Assembly: GCF_014762705.1 (NCBI RefSeq)
Contig: NZ_JABURL010000011.1
Coordinates: 1 to 64,000 of the forward strand
DNA from: Cyclobacterium sp.
GTDB lineage: Bacteria > Bacteroidota > Bacteroidia > Cytophagales > Cyclobacteriaceae
Direction: 5' to 3'
Length of the DNA stretch: 64,000 nt
The notes beneath the pieces are model-generated. The model saw nothing but the letters and a program-made list of their open reading frames with translations. It made no database searches and was not told the origin of the DNA. The position numbers and the translations under genes are program-made. Of the stretch, positions 9,045-17,987 are shown in pieces (within the stretch, counting starts at the first letter, position 1; every line of letters begins with the position of its first letter).

Positions 9045-10167
9045 GAAGTATCCTTTTGAAATATTCCTGCAAAGATAGAAAAAACTTTTCCCCGGAAAAT
9101 TGCTCCAGTCTTTGTGCACCCAATGCAGCAAGCTTCTCCCTTAATTTCTCATCTCCGGCCAGGAGCTTCATGGCTTTTGCAAAATCTTCCGGAAGAAAGG
9201 AATTGCTGCAACAAACCGCCGGACCACCGATTTCCTGCAGGGCACCCTGAGGCCCTATGACTACCGGAAGACCATAAGCAAAGGCTTCCAAAACAGGAAG
9301 ACCAAAGCCTTCATTCCGGGATGGAAAAACATAAGCCAAAGCATTTTGGTAGTATTTTGACAAGGTATCCTGCGACACATACCCGGGTAAAATCACCTTT
9401 TTCTCCAGCCCCAACTCTTTTATTTGTTTCATCATCTCATCGAACGCATCCAAAGTAGCCCTTGGAGCCCTTTCCCCAACCAACACCAGCTGGTAATCTT
9501 TATCCGCCTGCTCTGAAAAGAGTGCAAAAGCTTTGATCAATGTGTTGAGATTTTTCCTTTTTTCCATTACCCCTACATGCAAAAAATAGGGCTTTGTCTG
9601 AGGAGAAGCCCCATAGTTTTCTTTTTTCCGGTCAGGTATGTCCAAACCTGTAGTAATGGCCGTAATCGGATGCGGACTTTTCAAATATTGTGCGATTTGG
9701 TTTTTTGCAAAATGGCTTACCGTAAGGATATGGGTGCCACGTTTAATACTTTTGGTCAGTAGATACAAGTAAATCTTTCTCCATAGAGGATGGTAATGCT
9801 CCGGACTCTCCCAAAAAAAAGCATCATGGATCACAGAAACCCGTTCACCCCTGCTTCCTATTGGTGAAAGAAAATCAGGAGAGAAAACCAAATCTGATTT
9901 AAACCAATAACTCAATACTGGCAAAATGATCAATTTATGTGAAAAATACCTGAGTTGAAACAGCCAGTTTTTCCACCTTGCAGTTTTGCCTTTAAAAAAT
10001 GACTGATTCCCTAATTTTCCGGGGGAAGGATAAACGATAAACTGAAAGGTTCCCCCCCGGTAAGATTCAATCTGATCGAGCAAACTTTCGATATAAGTCT
10101 TGATACCGGTCTGGGCCAGGTGAAGAAAAAAAATATCCACCAGAATGATTTTTCTTTTCTCCTTCAT
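9037..10167 (-). CDS. Glycosyltransferase family 4
   Basis: This 376-residue GT4 enzyme begins [20 protein letters not shown]. It has [18 protein letters not shown] for the donor-domain start and a clear E-x7-E motif in [17 protein letters not shown]. The overall form is close to mannosyltransferases of exopolysaccharide operons. It starts one base inside the stop of the polymerase gene and overlaps the following acyltransferase by 8 bases, so translation is tightly coupled. Its sugar donor cannot be told from sequence alone. Confidence 0.89.
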   Translation of the reverse strand: MKEKRKIILVDIFFLHLAQTGIKTYIESLLDQIESYRGGTFQFIVYPSPGKLGNQSFFKGKTARWKNWLFQLRYFSHKLIILPVLSYWFKSDLVFSPDFLSPIGSRGERVSVIHDAFFWESPEHYHPLWRKIYLYLLTKSIKRGTHILTVSHFAKNQIAQYLKSPHPITAITTGLDIPDRKKENYGASPQTKPYFLHVGVMEKRKNLNTLIKAFALFSEQADKDYQLVLVGERAPRATLDAFDEMMKQIKELGLEKKVILPGYVSQDTLSKYYQNALAYVFPSRNEGFGLPVLEAFAYGLPVVIGPQGALQEIGGPAVCCSNSFLPEDFAKAMKLLAGDEKLREKLAALGAQRLEQFSGEKFFLSLQEYFKRILHG

Positions 10168-11582
10168 CAGCTGCTTAATTGTACCGTCTGACTTCCTTTG
10201 GTGCTAAAAAGCCCGTTATAGGCGGTAAGGGTGTATCCCATCATCCACCAGGTGGTAAGGGAAACGTAGGCATACAACTCGGCATTTGCCGTAAACAATG
10301 GCAACAAAAGACCAAATTTAGTAGTAGCTGCCACAAAAGCTACTCTGGCTACACTGCTATCCCTGCTGTGCCTGAAAACAAGCAGGCTTTTATAAATCCC
10401 AATGCCCAAAACAAGGATATACAGCATCATTCCCAAAACGCCCAACTGCACCCCGTAGATTAAAAATTGGTTTTCCCCGCCTACCCGGACTTCATCCTCC
10501 ACGCTTCCCGTATTGCCGCTCATGGCCAAACCCAGACCTTCAGGGTTGGCTATCATGGCATCCAGGGCCAAAAACCACTCCACCAAGTGACCTACACTGG
10601 AAGCATTTTGAAAGGTGATGGTATCATAAACGAAGTAGTAAAAATCCTCGGAAGCAAAATACAGTACATAAATAAAGAAAAGGAACAACATTGTAGCACC
10701 CAGGGCCAATAGGCGGTACAACCTGAATACCAGGGCAACGAAAAACAACATCACAAAGAAGGCACCGAAAGCGGCCCGGGAAGCGGAAAAAAACAGACTT
10801 CCCAATGCAGCAGCCATAACCAGTAAATAAAACCAGCTCTCTGTTCTATTCCTGCTGAGGTACCAGATCAATCCTGTGGCAAAAGCCAGCAAACTTGAAC
10901 TGGCCATCTCCAGGGGATCTGAGAAAAAAGAAGCCAGACGCATTCCAGTAGTTTGGGTTTCAAAAGTCCAGGACAAGCCGTAATTACCAGAAGGCGCAAT
11001 GCCATTAATGGCAAAATTGAAAAGCGCATATCCTGTCAGGTTTTGAAAATGGATACCTATGACTTTTTCCACCACATTCAGGCAAAAAGCGGCAATAGCT
11101 ATCACCATAATGCATTTAAATACCAGGTCGATTTTTCGGGAATCAAACCGGGTGTTTCTACCCAGAAAATAAAAAGCTCCTATGAGCAGCGTATTCTTAA
11201 GATAAAGCAGTTTATTCAAAAAAGTGGCCTCGCCCAGGGGTAAAAACAAATAAATGGTGGCCAAGCCAAAAAAAGCCATAAACAGTTTATCTACTGTATT
11301 TAGCCTGAAAGGGTATAACCAGAAATCATTTTGGTAAAACAAAAAGCCCAGCAATGCCATCAAAAGGAGCAACTCTTTAACATATTGGAACAAGGCTACC
11401 ACAACTTCCGAACCGGTAGCCTGATAGACTATGCTCAAAATGGAAATATAAAAAGGCAGAAAAAGAATCATGAAGAAAATGATAAATTCCCACTTTCCCT
11501 CAAACACTACTTTCTTGATCGTCACATAAAGTAAGATCGAGACATACACCACCACCAATAAGAATAAAATATAGGCCATCAT
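10167..11582 (-). CDS. O-antigen ligase/polymerase-like membrane protein (Wzy role)
   Basis: This 471-residue polytopic membrane protein has about ten to twelve hydrophobic segments and a large loop containing TTGMRLASFFSDPLEMASS, typical of the Wzy_C/O-antigen ligase superfamily. In this position, between flippase and glycosyltransferases, the likely job is polymerising repeat units in the periplasm. The frame extends further upstream, but the ATG at 11582 makes an ATGA overlap with the upstream GT2 stop and opens directly into a transmembrane helix, so it is preferred. Wzy proteins are poorly conserved, so the role rests on topology and context. Confidence 0.8.
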   Translation of the reverse strand: MMAYILFLLVVVYVSILLYVTIKKVVFEGKWEFIIFFMILFLPFYISILSIVYQATGSEVVVALFQYVKELLLLMALLGFLFYQNDFWLYPFRLNTVDKLFMAFFGLATIYLFLPLGEATFLNKLLYLKNTLLIGAFYFLGRNTRFDSRKIDLVFKCIMVIAIAAFCLNVVEKVIGIHFQNLTGYALFNFAINGIAPSGNYGLSWTFETQTTGMRLASFFSDPLEMASSSLLAFATGLIWYLSRNRTESWFYLLVMAAALGSLFFSASRAAFGAFFVMLFFVALVFRLYRLLALGATMLFLFFIYVLYFASEDFYYFVYDTITFQNASSVGHLVEWFLALDAMIANPEGLGLAMSGNTGSVEDEVRVGGENQFLIYGVQLGVLGMMLYILVLGIGIYKSLLVFRHSRDSSVARVAFVAATTKFGLLLPLFTANAELYAYVSLTTWWMMGYTLTAYNGLFSTKGSQTVQLSS

Positions 11583-12484
11583 ACTTCCTTCTTCAATGAG
11601 GTATTCATTCCTGCCATAAGCCCATCCAAAATCGCTTTGCGTTTCAATTTGCGGTTTTTTACTGTAAAATGGACCAGCATCAAACCAAATATCAGGAAAT
11701 GTACCGGCCAGGACAACCAGGTTATGGGATGCCTGCAATATTTCCGCAACTGGAAAATCTGGTTCCTTACATTTAGAAAATGAACTTTGGGACTCAAAAA
11801 GCCTTCTTTTCCTTTATTTTTGCTTTTGGACGCCGCTCCAGCTTCATGATAAATGATTGACCCTGGATGGACTTTAAGCAAATATCCGGCTTTACTCATC
11901 CGAAGCGACCAGTCCACATCTTCGAAATAAGCAAAATACCTTTCATCCAAAAGACCTATTTCCTCCAAGACGGAAGACCTTACCAAAATGGCGCAACCAG
12001 TAATCCAATCGGTGAGATAGGGAGTATTTCCTATTGGTTTTAGTTTTGTCTGGGAAAAACCAATCCAGGAATGATACCTGCCACCCGCATTCCAAAGTAC
12101 ATTCTTGTCATTCAGGAAATAAATCAAGGGTTGAATGGCGGCGGTCTGACTGCTGGCTTCCATTTCCTCCAGCAGGGGTTCCCAAAAGCCGGGCTCTATT
12201 TCTGTATCGTTGTTTAGCAACATGATATAGCGATACCCTTGGTGAACTGCCAAACGCATGCCTGCGTTATTCCCTCCGGTAAAACCCAGGTTTTGTTGAT
12301 TTTGCAGCAGCTGAACAGTAGGAAAATATTCAGCTATGGACTTGGGAGAGCCATCTTCAGATCCATTATCCACAAGGATCACATCTTCCATAGGAAAACC
12401 AGCTTCCTGAAGAGATTGAAGACAAGCCCGGGTATATACCCAGCCATTCCAATTAAGTATGATGATGGCGGCCGAAAAGGACAT
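11579..12484 (-). CDS. Glycosyltransferase family 2 (rhamnosyltransferase-like)
   Basis: This 301-residue GT-A enzyme carries IIILNWNGW at the N-terminus, VDNGSEDGS, the DxD-like stretch MLLNNDTEIEPGFW and EDVDWSLRMSKAGY, the standard set for GT2 rhamnosyl-type transferases. The C-terminus has a hydrophobic segment (SWPVHFLIFGLMLVHF) that may dock it to the membrane. A longer frame would start with TTG at 12496. The ATG at 12484 is preferred and overlaps the flippase end by 32 bases. It is coupled downstream to the polymerase by an ATGA overlap. Confidence 0.88.
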   Translation of the reverse strand: MSFSAAIIILNWNGWVYTRACLQSLQEAGFPMEDVILVDNGSEDGSPKSIAEYFPTVQLLQNQQNLGFTGGNNAGMRLAVHQGYRYIMLLNNDTEIEPGFWEPLLEEMEASSQTAAIQPLIYFLNDKNVLWNAGGRYHSWIGFSQTKLKPIGNTPYLTDWITGCAILVRSSVLEEIGLLDERYFAYFEDVDWSLRMSKAGYLLKVHPGSIIYHEAGAASKSKNKGKEGFLSPKVHFLNVRNQIFQLRKYCRHPITWLSWPVHFLIFGLMLVHFTVKNRKLKRKAILDGLMAGMNTSLKKEV

Positions 12485-13769
12485 TGTAAAATTCAATTAT
12501 TGCTTGAGGCTGATGTTTGTAAAGCAAAAGGGAAGTGCTGATATAGGCTACCAATTCAGTGGAAAGTAGTGCCAATGCAAGACCGGTTCCTCCAAATACC
12601 TTTGCGAGAAAAATGGCCGCTACCAACATGTACAAGCAAAAAACCCATGTAGCATGCAAAAGAATTACCTTTTGGTCCATTGCCAGAATAACCAACATGT
12701 TGCCAATATTCAAGGCAGCCAGGAAAGGTAAAAAAGCCAAAATCTTAAGAAACAAAACCGATTCCTCCAACACATTTCCGGCCATCACCTTAATGATAAA
12801 GGGTGCCAGATAAAATACCGTCAGGCTGATAAGCAGATTGAGCAACAATGATGACCACTGGACTTTTTTCAGGAAGGGATAAAATTTTTCAGGCTCATTG
12901 GCAAAAAGCACGCTTGCCCTGGGATAAGCTGACTGGGTAATCAGGGCAGGTGCTATCCGCAAAACCATACCTATCCGTTCGGCCATCCCATATAGCCCCA
13001 AAATCTGAGCGGATGCAAAAAAACTCAAAATGATCACGCCACCATTTACGGCAACATGAGCTGTCAAAGCTGAAAAAAACAGTTGGATGTTTTTCTTCCA
13101 TGAATTCCAAATATGGGAGAATTTTGGCCATGAAATCTGAATGTTCATTCCAAAACAGATATAAACCATTAAACCCAGATTAGCTATTAAAGCCGTTGAT
13201 CCCAATAAGAAATTGGCCAAAAAACTATCTGATGGCTCTTTGATTAAAGCTGTCAATAACAACAGGTAAACTAATTTGCTGAAAATATTGGTGATAGAAA
13301 CCCAATGAAGGCTTTCTCTTCCCTGAAAGAACCAGACCAGGGTAGTGGCCTCACCAAACAATAAAATTGTAGACCAGCACAGTATCACCCAATAGTCCTC
13401 AAAAAAGCCGAAAAAAAAGCCCAGGACTGCAATCATCAAGAAAGCAAACAGGGCAAGGGTCAGTTTACTCCAAAGAATTTCGGAAAAACGCTCACCCATA
13501 ACCGAAACACTCCCCCCGCTCAAAGCAATGTCTCTGGGACCGCTTAGGTTATAGCCATAACTTACCATCACATTGAAAAGTAAGATTACAGAAAAGGAGA
13601 GATTTACCAAACCAAATTCAGCCACACCTATGGCGCGGATCAGCAGGGGCATGGCCAGCAAGGAAACCAGGATATTGGAAGACTGGATCAGGAAAAGAAA
13701 AAAGAAGTTCCTGACAGACTTGTGTCTGATAAAAGAAAGAAAAGAAAGCTGTTTGATTCTTTCAAGCAT
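12453..13769 (-). CDS. Oligosaccharide flippase (Wzx role)
   Basis: This 438-residue protein has 12 or more hydrophobic segments and starts with a short basic N-terminus before FFFLFLIQSSNILVSLLAMP, followed by LIRAIGVAEFGLVN. This is the typical opening of polysaccharide flippases of the MOP/PST superfamily. It should move undecaprenyl-diphosphate-linked repeat units across the inner membrane for polymerisation. It begins 15 bases after the chain-length gene and overlaps the next glycosyltransferase. The combination of flippase, polymerase and outer-membrane exporter marks the locus as Wzx/Wzy-dependent. Confidence 0.9.
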   Translation of the reverse strand: MLERIKQLSFLSFIRHKSVRNFFFLFLIQSSNILVSLLAMPLLIRAIGVAEFGLVNLSFSVILLFNVMVSYGYNLSGPRDIALSGGSVSVMGERFSEILWSKLTLALFAFLMIAVLGFFFGFFEDYWVILCWSTILLFGEATTLVWFFQGRESLHWVSITNIFSKLVYLLLLTALIKEPSDSFLANFLLGSTALIANLGLMVYICFGMNIQISWPKFSHIWNSWKKNIQLFFSALTAHVAVNGGVIILSFFASAQILGLYGMAERIGMVLRIAPALITQSAYPRASVLFANEPEKFYPFLKKVQWSSLLLNLLISLTVFYLAPFIIKVMAGNVLEESVLFLKILAFLPFLAALNIGNMLVILAMDQKVILLHATWVFCLYMLVAAIFLAKVFGGTGLALALLSTELVAYISTSLLLYKHQPQAIIEFYNVLFGRHHHT

Positions 13770-13784
13770 AAAAAAAAGGCAACC

Positions 13785-14861
13785 TTATTGCTTCAAATGC
13801 CTGAAATACATCGTTTTTAAATAAACCCAGACTAAAGCCAAAATAAAAAAGAATATCGCTCCCAGAACTATACCTGTCAGTAATTTAATTTCTGACCGCT
13901 CAAGGGGATAACGAGGCTTGTCTATGATCTGGATCAAAGGCATATTATTTCGGTGGTTGATTTTTGCTATTTCCAGATTTTTCACTACCTCCTCATATAC
14001 TGCCGCAGCAGCCTGTATGTCAATTTGCAGTTGCTTTGAGGCAACCATTCCTTCCTGAAGCAGGGGGTTTGGATTGGGCACATTATCCTGAAACCGGGCC
14101 AGTTCCTTAAGCTTGCCATCAAGAACAGTTCTGACACTGTCAGCCTGGTTTTGAAGTACCCGTAAATTTTCCGCAGTCTTTTTTGTCTTCGTTCTCAGGT
14201 AAAAATCATTCACTGTTTCCACCAGGTTTTCATTAAAAACCTTTGCAAAAGGCTGGTCCTTTGAGGCAATGGTAACTTTGATGATATTCAGCTTGCGGTC
14301 CGGTTTATCCACCATCAGGTTTTCCTTTCGGATCAATTTCACCACTTCTCTCAGTACACTATCCTGCTGAATGGAAAAATTCTCTCTGTTCAGAGAAAAG
14401 TCAAGGGCATCAAAATCCACCTCATCTTCCCATTTTTCATCCAGTTCATGGAACGTAATGAACCTTTCCACCAGCAACTGCCCTCCTGCGCTGGTGTCAA
14501 AGGCTGCCAGCAGGGTATTGGACAACATGGCGTCAGAGCGGTACAGTTCCATAATATTATCCCCTTTAAAGAGCCCACTTTCGGAGCCAATTGAACCAAG
14601 GTTTAAGCCCAGCATAGAGGCAATTCCCGAAATATTTCCCAATCCAGCCATATCTGACTGTTCCAGTACAAAAGTGGTATCGGCATGATAAACTGGCTTT
14701 TTTACCAGGGCAACCAGCAAGCCCAGCACTATACCAATCAAAATAAAAACAAGGAAGGTTCTGTAATGGCGGATAAAAACCATCAACCATTGACGTAGCC
14801 TGATCACAAGCTCCCTGAAGGTAATTTTATCATCCAAAATATGGGGGTTCTCCTGCATCAT
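13785..14861 (-). CDS. wzz: Chain-length determinant protein (Wzz family)
   Basis: This 358-residue inner-membrane protein has the Wzz topology. A transmembrane helix (FLVFILIGIVLGLLVALV) follows a ~35-residue cytoplasmic N-terminus. A long periplasmic coiled-coil-rich domain comes next, then a second helix (LLTGIVLGAIFFFILALVWV) preceded by IIDKPRYPLER. There is no C-terminal tyrosine kinase domain, so it is the short Wzz form and not a Wzc kinase. It controls chain length together with the polymerase. The ATG at 14861 makes a TGATG overlap with wza; a frame starting at TTG 14864 is less likely. Confidence 0.88.
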   Translation of the reverse strand: MMQENPHILDDKITFRELVIRLRQWLMVFIRHYRTFLVFILIGIVLGLLVALVKKPVYHADTTFVLEQSDMAGLGNISGIASMLGLNLGSIGSESGLFKGDNIMELYRSDAMLSNTLLAAFDTSAGGQLLVERFITFHELDEKWEDEVDFDALDFSLNRENFSIQQDSVLREVVKLIRKENLMVDKPDRKLNIIKVTIASKDQPFAKVFNENLVETVNDFYLRTKTKKTAENLRVLQNQADSVRTVLDGKLKELARFQDNVPNPNPLLQEGMVASKQLQIDIQAAAAVYEEVVKNLEIAKINHRNNMPLIQIIDKPRYPLERSEIKLLTGIVLGAIFFFILALVWVYLKTMYFRHLKQ

Positions 14862-17479
14862 CAATTGCTGTTTAGGATCTGAGTGATGACCAATGCTATG
14901 GTGGCCAGGCCTGTCGTCAGGCCTACCAAATCGCCGGGCCGTATGGGAATCCTGGGGCCTTTAGTAGGAACAATGATTTCGGATCCCGGTTCCACAGAGG
15001 GATAAATGTTAAAAAACAAGTAGTTTTTTGTCCTGGAAACTTCTCCATTGGCATAGACCACGTAGGTCCTTTTCCTTTTGGCCCGACTGTCAAAGCCCCC
15101 TGCCCTGTCGATATAATAAGGCAAGCCGCGAAAATCTTCGTGCCGGACAGTGGTGGGATAAATCACATCCCCCCTTAAACGGACGGTCTGTAGTTGTCTC
15201 GGAACACTTAAAATATCCCCCTCTTCCAGGATGAGATCGAATTTTGAATCGGGATTCCTTATAATTTCTTCCAGGTCTATGGCGATGGCTTCAGTTTCCT
15301 TTATTTTGATGGGATCTATTTCTTCCCGGGATGCTGATATTTCATTTAACAAGGTCCTTCTTGCATTGATGACACTTTCTTCCATTTCATTTTGGGTGGA
15401 ATCCTTATCTCCAAAAAGGTAGGCATTGATCCTTTCGATCATTTGTTTTTGTGATTCTGTAGGTTCCTCATTTCCCCGGTTCAATCTTTCCAGAAGATTC
15501 AGCAAGTTTCTTTCCTTTCTTATGTTTTCTGATGCTGTCTGGTAAAATTCAGTGCGTCGAATAAGCGTAGCACCTTTGGGGTAGGCAAAAGCTGTTAATC
15601 CCCCGGCCCTTTCAATCAGGTCCGAAATGCGCTCCTCAGCATCTTTGATGGCAAAGGTCCCCGGAGCATTTACCTGGCCTTCAATACTGGCCATCCTTTC
15701 CAGGCTGAAATTGGTTTTCCGCCTGACGGTTAAGTGGTCAAAAGGCATTAACCCTATGGGATTTTCTGAAAGTGCAAGATCCTGTCTGACGGGCACAGGA
15801 ATAATCTGGGAAAATTCTTTTCCATCCTGGTCAGCAGTCCTTCTGGCGATTTCAATATTTCCGACTGATGCGGCCTCTTTTAGTCCGCCAGCCATTAAAA
15901 TAAGATCCTCCGATGTCATTTCCCGGGAAAAAGGATACGTTCCGGGATACAATACTTCCCCGGATACCTTAACATAAACCTCCTCACTCAATTGATAAAT
16001 GGATGGGACATGAATCACATCCTCCTTCCTGAGGGGAATATCCGGAGAAAGTCCGGCCTCAATGGCATTCAGATCGACCTGTAGCATGCTGGTGGTCAGG
16101 TCTTCATTGGTTCTTACGATATTTATTCGTTTCCTGTAGGCTTCTCCGCTAAGGCCCTCTGCTTTCTTGATCAATCCTGTAAGGGTTAACCCTTCACCGT
16201 ATGCATAACTGCCTGGTCTGTAAACAGATCCCTTTACCTGCACCCTGTTGGTATACCTGTCCAGGACTTCACCCACTTTATACAAGTCCCCGCCTTTTGC
16301 CAAAAACAGAGAAAACTGTTCATTAAAAATATCTGAAACCGCCTTCTCCTTATCGGTGAGCCGGGTTACGTTTACCCTCTCCCGGTAAGCATTATCTGTA
16401 AATCCTCCGGCATAGGTGAGAATATCGGCAAAAGTTTCACCCGGTTTAATCTCAAAAATTTTAGGACGTTTGACGGCTCCTTCTACCTTAACCCGCTCCA
16501 AATAGGGCTGAACCAATATTACGTCCTGATCCTGAAGAGGTACATTTAAGCTGGGATCTCCATTGATTAGGAAATCGTATATATCAATTTCCGCAATTTC
16601 CTTATTCTGACGGATCAATTTTATTTCTCTTAATGTTCCGTTTCTATTTGGCCCCCCAGCAGCATACAAGGCATTGAAAACAGTACTGAAGGCACTGAGG
16701 GTAAAAGTACCAGGTAACCGTACCTCTCCTACCATATTCACTTTGATGGTCCTTACATTTCCCAAATTAACTTGTAAAAAAGTATTGGGATTGCTACCTC
16801 TTAATCCGGTATAAAAAACTGACAGTCTGTTCTTGATGACAGCCGTCGCTTCATCAAGAGAAAGGCCCGATACATTAATCGGTCCTATATTTTCTAAAAT
16901 TACCTGGCCTTCAGGAGTCACTGATGCCTTATAAAATTGCTCTGATTGGCCATAAACGTCCACATACAATTCATCTCCCGGACCCAAAATATAATTTCGG
17001 GGAGTGGCCATGTTCAAATTGGGTTCGAATGTGAGCCTTCTTTCCTTATTGTAAAAAATATCCAAGCCAAAAATGGGTTCTGTTTCTGATCCAGCCGCAT
17101 CCAATTCACTATTTTGCGGGATGATCCCCTGAGTAATTTCGTTAAACCCCATTTGTCTTCTGGGGCTTCTTTTGCTTGATGCTGCAGCCGATTTTTGTCC
17201 TCCTTGCAGACCAAGCACCATTCCTTCCATACGTTCTTTTAACTTGTCAATTTCTGAAGCCGGCACCCCCCTGAGTTGGGCCATTTGGAGTAATTCTGCT
17301 TCTGACAGGCCTGCTTCTGTGGCCCTGTTCATTAAAACCTGAATTTGCTGGTCCGATAAATCATCGACTTTGATGGAGGAAATATCCCCCAAGGACTGTG
17401 CTCCCAAGCCGAAGGGAAGCAATGCAAGCATTCCTATTATGATAAATAAATTCAGGTTCAAAAGTCTACTTGAAATCAT
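14861..17479 (-). CDS. wza: Polysaccharide export outer-membrane protein with multiple SLBB domains (Wza-type)
   Basis: This 872-residue protein has a signal peptide (NLFIIIGMLALLPFGLGAQ). A helical spacer follows, then a Poly_export domain (LGPGDELYVDVYGQSEQFYK) and about five to six SLBB repeats recognisable by VKGSVYRPGSYAYGEGLTL-like blocks. A hydrophobic C-terminal segment ends the protein. It is much longer than E. coli Wza (~380) but normal for Bacteroidota exporters. It should form the outer-membrane channel for the finished polysaccharide. A longer frame begins at GTG 17524, but ATG 17479 gives the proper signal peptide and makes an ATGA overlap with a 54-codon upstream frame. It heads the operon. 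Confidence 0.9.
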   Translation of the reverse strand: MISSRLLNLNLFIIIGMLALLPFGLGAQSLGDISSIKVDDLSDQQIQVLMNRATEAGLSEAELLQMAQLRGVPASEIDKLKERMEGMVLGLQGGQKSAAASSKRSPRRQMGFNEITQGIIPQNSELDAAGSETEPIFGLDIFYNKERRLTFEPNLNMATPRNYILGPGDELYVDVYGQSEQFYKASVTPEGQVILENIGPINVSGLSLDEATAVIKNRLSVFYTGLRGSNPNTFLQVNLGNVRTIKVNMVGEVRLPGTFTLSAFSTVFNALYAAGGPNRNGTLREIKLIRQNKEIAEIDIYDFLINGDPSLNVPLQDQDVILVQPYLERVKVEGAVKRPKIFEIKPGETFADILTYAGGFTDNAYRERVNVTRLTDKEKAVSDIFNEQFSLFLAKGGDLYKVGEVLDRYTNRVQVKGSVYRPGSYAYGEGLTLTGLIKKAEGLSGEAYRKRINIVRTNEDLTTSMLQVDLNAIEAGLSPDIPLRKEDVIHVPSIYQLSEEVYVKVSGEVLYPGTYPFSREMTSEDLILMAGGLKEAASVGNIEIARRTADQDGKEFSQIIPVPVRQDLALSENPIGLMPFDHLTVRRKTNFSLERMASIEGQVNAPGTFAIKDAEERISDLIERAGGLTAFAYPKGATLIRRTEFYQTASENIRKERNLLNLLERLNRGNEEPTESQKQMIERINAYLFGDKDSTQNEMEESVINARRTLLNEISASREEIDPIKIKETEAIAIDLEEIIRNPDSKFDLILEEGDILSVPRQLQTVRLRGDVIYPTTVRHEDFRGLPYYIDRAGGFDSRAKRKRTYVVYANGEVSRTKNYLFFNIYPSVEPGSEIIVPTKGPRIPIRPGDLVGLTTGLATIALVITQILNSN

Positions 17480-17640
17480 ACCGGTGATTTTATCGTTTTT
17501 GCACAGCTTCGCCTCCTCGCCCACAATTTAATCAAATAGGACCAGATGGTTGGATTTAAAAAATCCCCAAAGCGAGCGTAAAGATAATTATTACTTTCTT
17601 TTTGGAACCGAAGTTTGGGGATTAAACCCGAAATATGCAT
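17476..17640 (-). CDS. Possible 54-codon leader ORF coupled to wza
   Basis: An ATG at 17640 opens a 54-codon frame whose TGA overlaps the wza ATG (ATGA at 17479-17476), the same coupling used elsewhere in this operon. The predicted peptide is basic and aromatic, with YLYARFGDFLNPTIW in the middle and KLWARRRSCAKTIKSP near the end. It matches no family I know. It could be a real small gene, a translated leader that controls entry into wza, or a chance frame. No start-site or conservation evidence is available from one genome. Confidence 0.25.
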   Translation of the reverse strand: MHISGLIPKLRFQKESNNYLYARFGDFLNPTIWSYLIKLWARRRSCAKTIKSPV

Positions 17641-17987
17641 TATAAATTCTATTGCAGCCAGATCCCTGGGTCTAGGGACAAAATCAGCCAATTTGTTGCA
17701 GGTTCCAGCTTCACCATAGTGGTACTACGCCTCAGTCTCCAAACTACCTGATTTTCTTACAAATTCACCCTTCCCCAGTACGGGACAAGCTGTAACGAAA
17801 ACGAATTTAAGATCCCACTTAAAGAAAAATAATAATTAACTCAGCTCCTATACAGCTGAAAAATTAGGATAGAATAAAAATAAAAACCTGAATAGGAAAA
17901 AATAACACCTTGAATTTCAATTCACAGGCAAAAAAAAACAGGTCCCCGAAAGAACCTGCTTTTTCTTAAAAAACCCAATATAAAATT
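17641..17987. other. Intergenic region upstream of polysaccharide operon
   Basis: This ~350-base stretch should hold the promoter of the minus-strand polysaccharide operon and the 3' region of the FAS1 gene. A short hairpin TCCCT/AGGGA with a six-base loop lies at 17663-17678, and the FAS1 terminator lies at 17930-17958. No exact TAnnTTTG element was found on the minus strand, nor any homologue of a known antiterminator or regulator. Confidence 0.55.
17930..17958 (-). terminator. Rho-independent terminator of the FAS1 gene
   Basis: On the minus strand, CAGGTTC pairs with GGACCTG (one G-T wobble) around a six-base loop at 17939-17958, followed by a run of nine T residues. It sits 30 bases after the stop codon of the FAS1 lipoprotein gene. 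Confidence 0.85.

Noticed and set aside
17010-17035. T-loop-like GGGTTCGAAT, considered as part of a tRNA
   Set aside because: No acceptor or anticodon stem fits around it, and it lies inside the wza coding frame.
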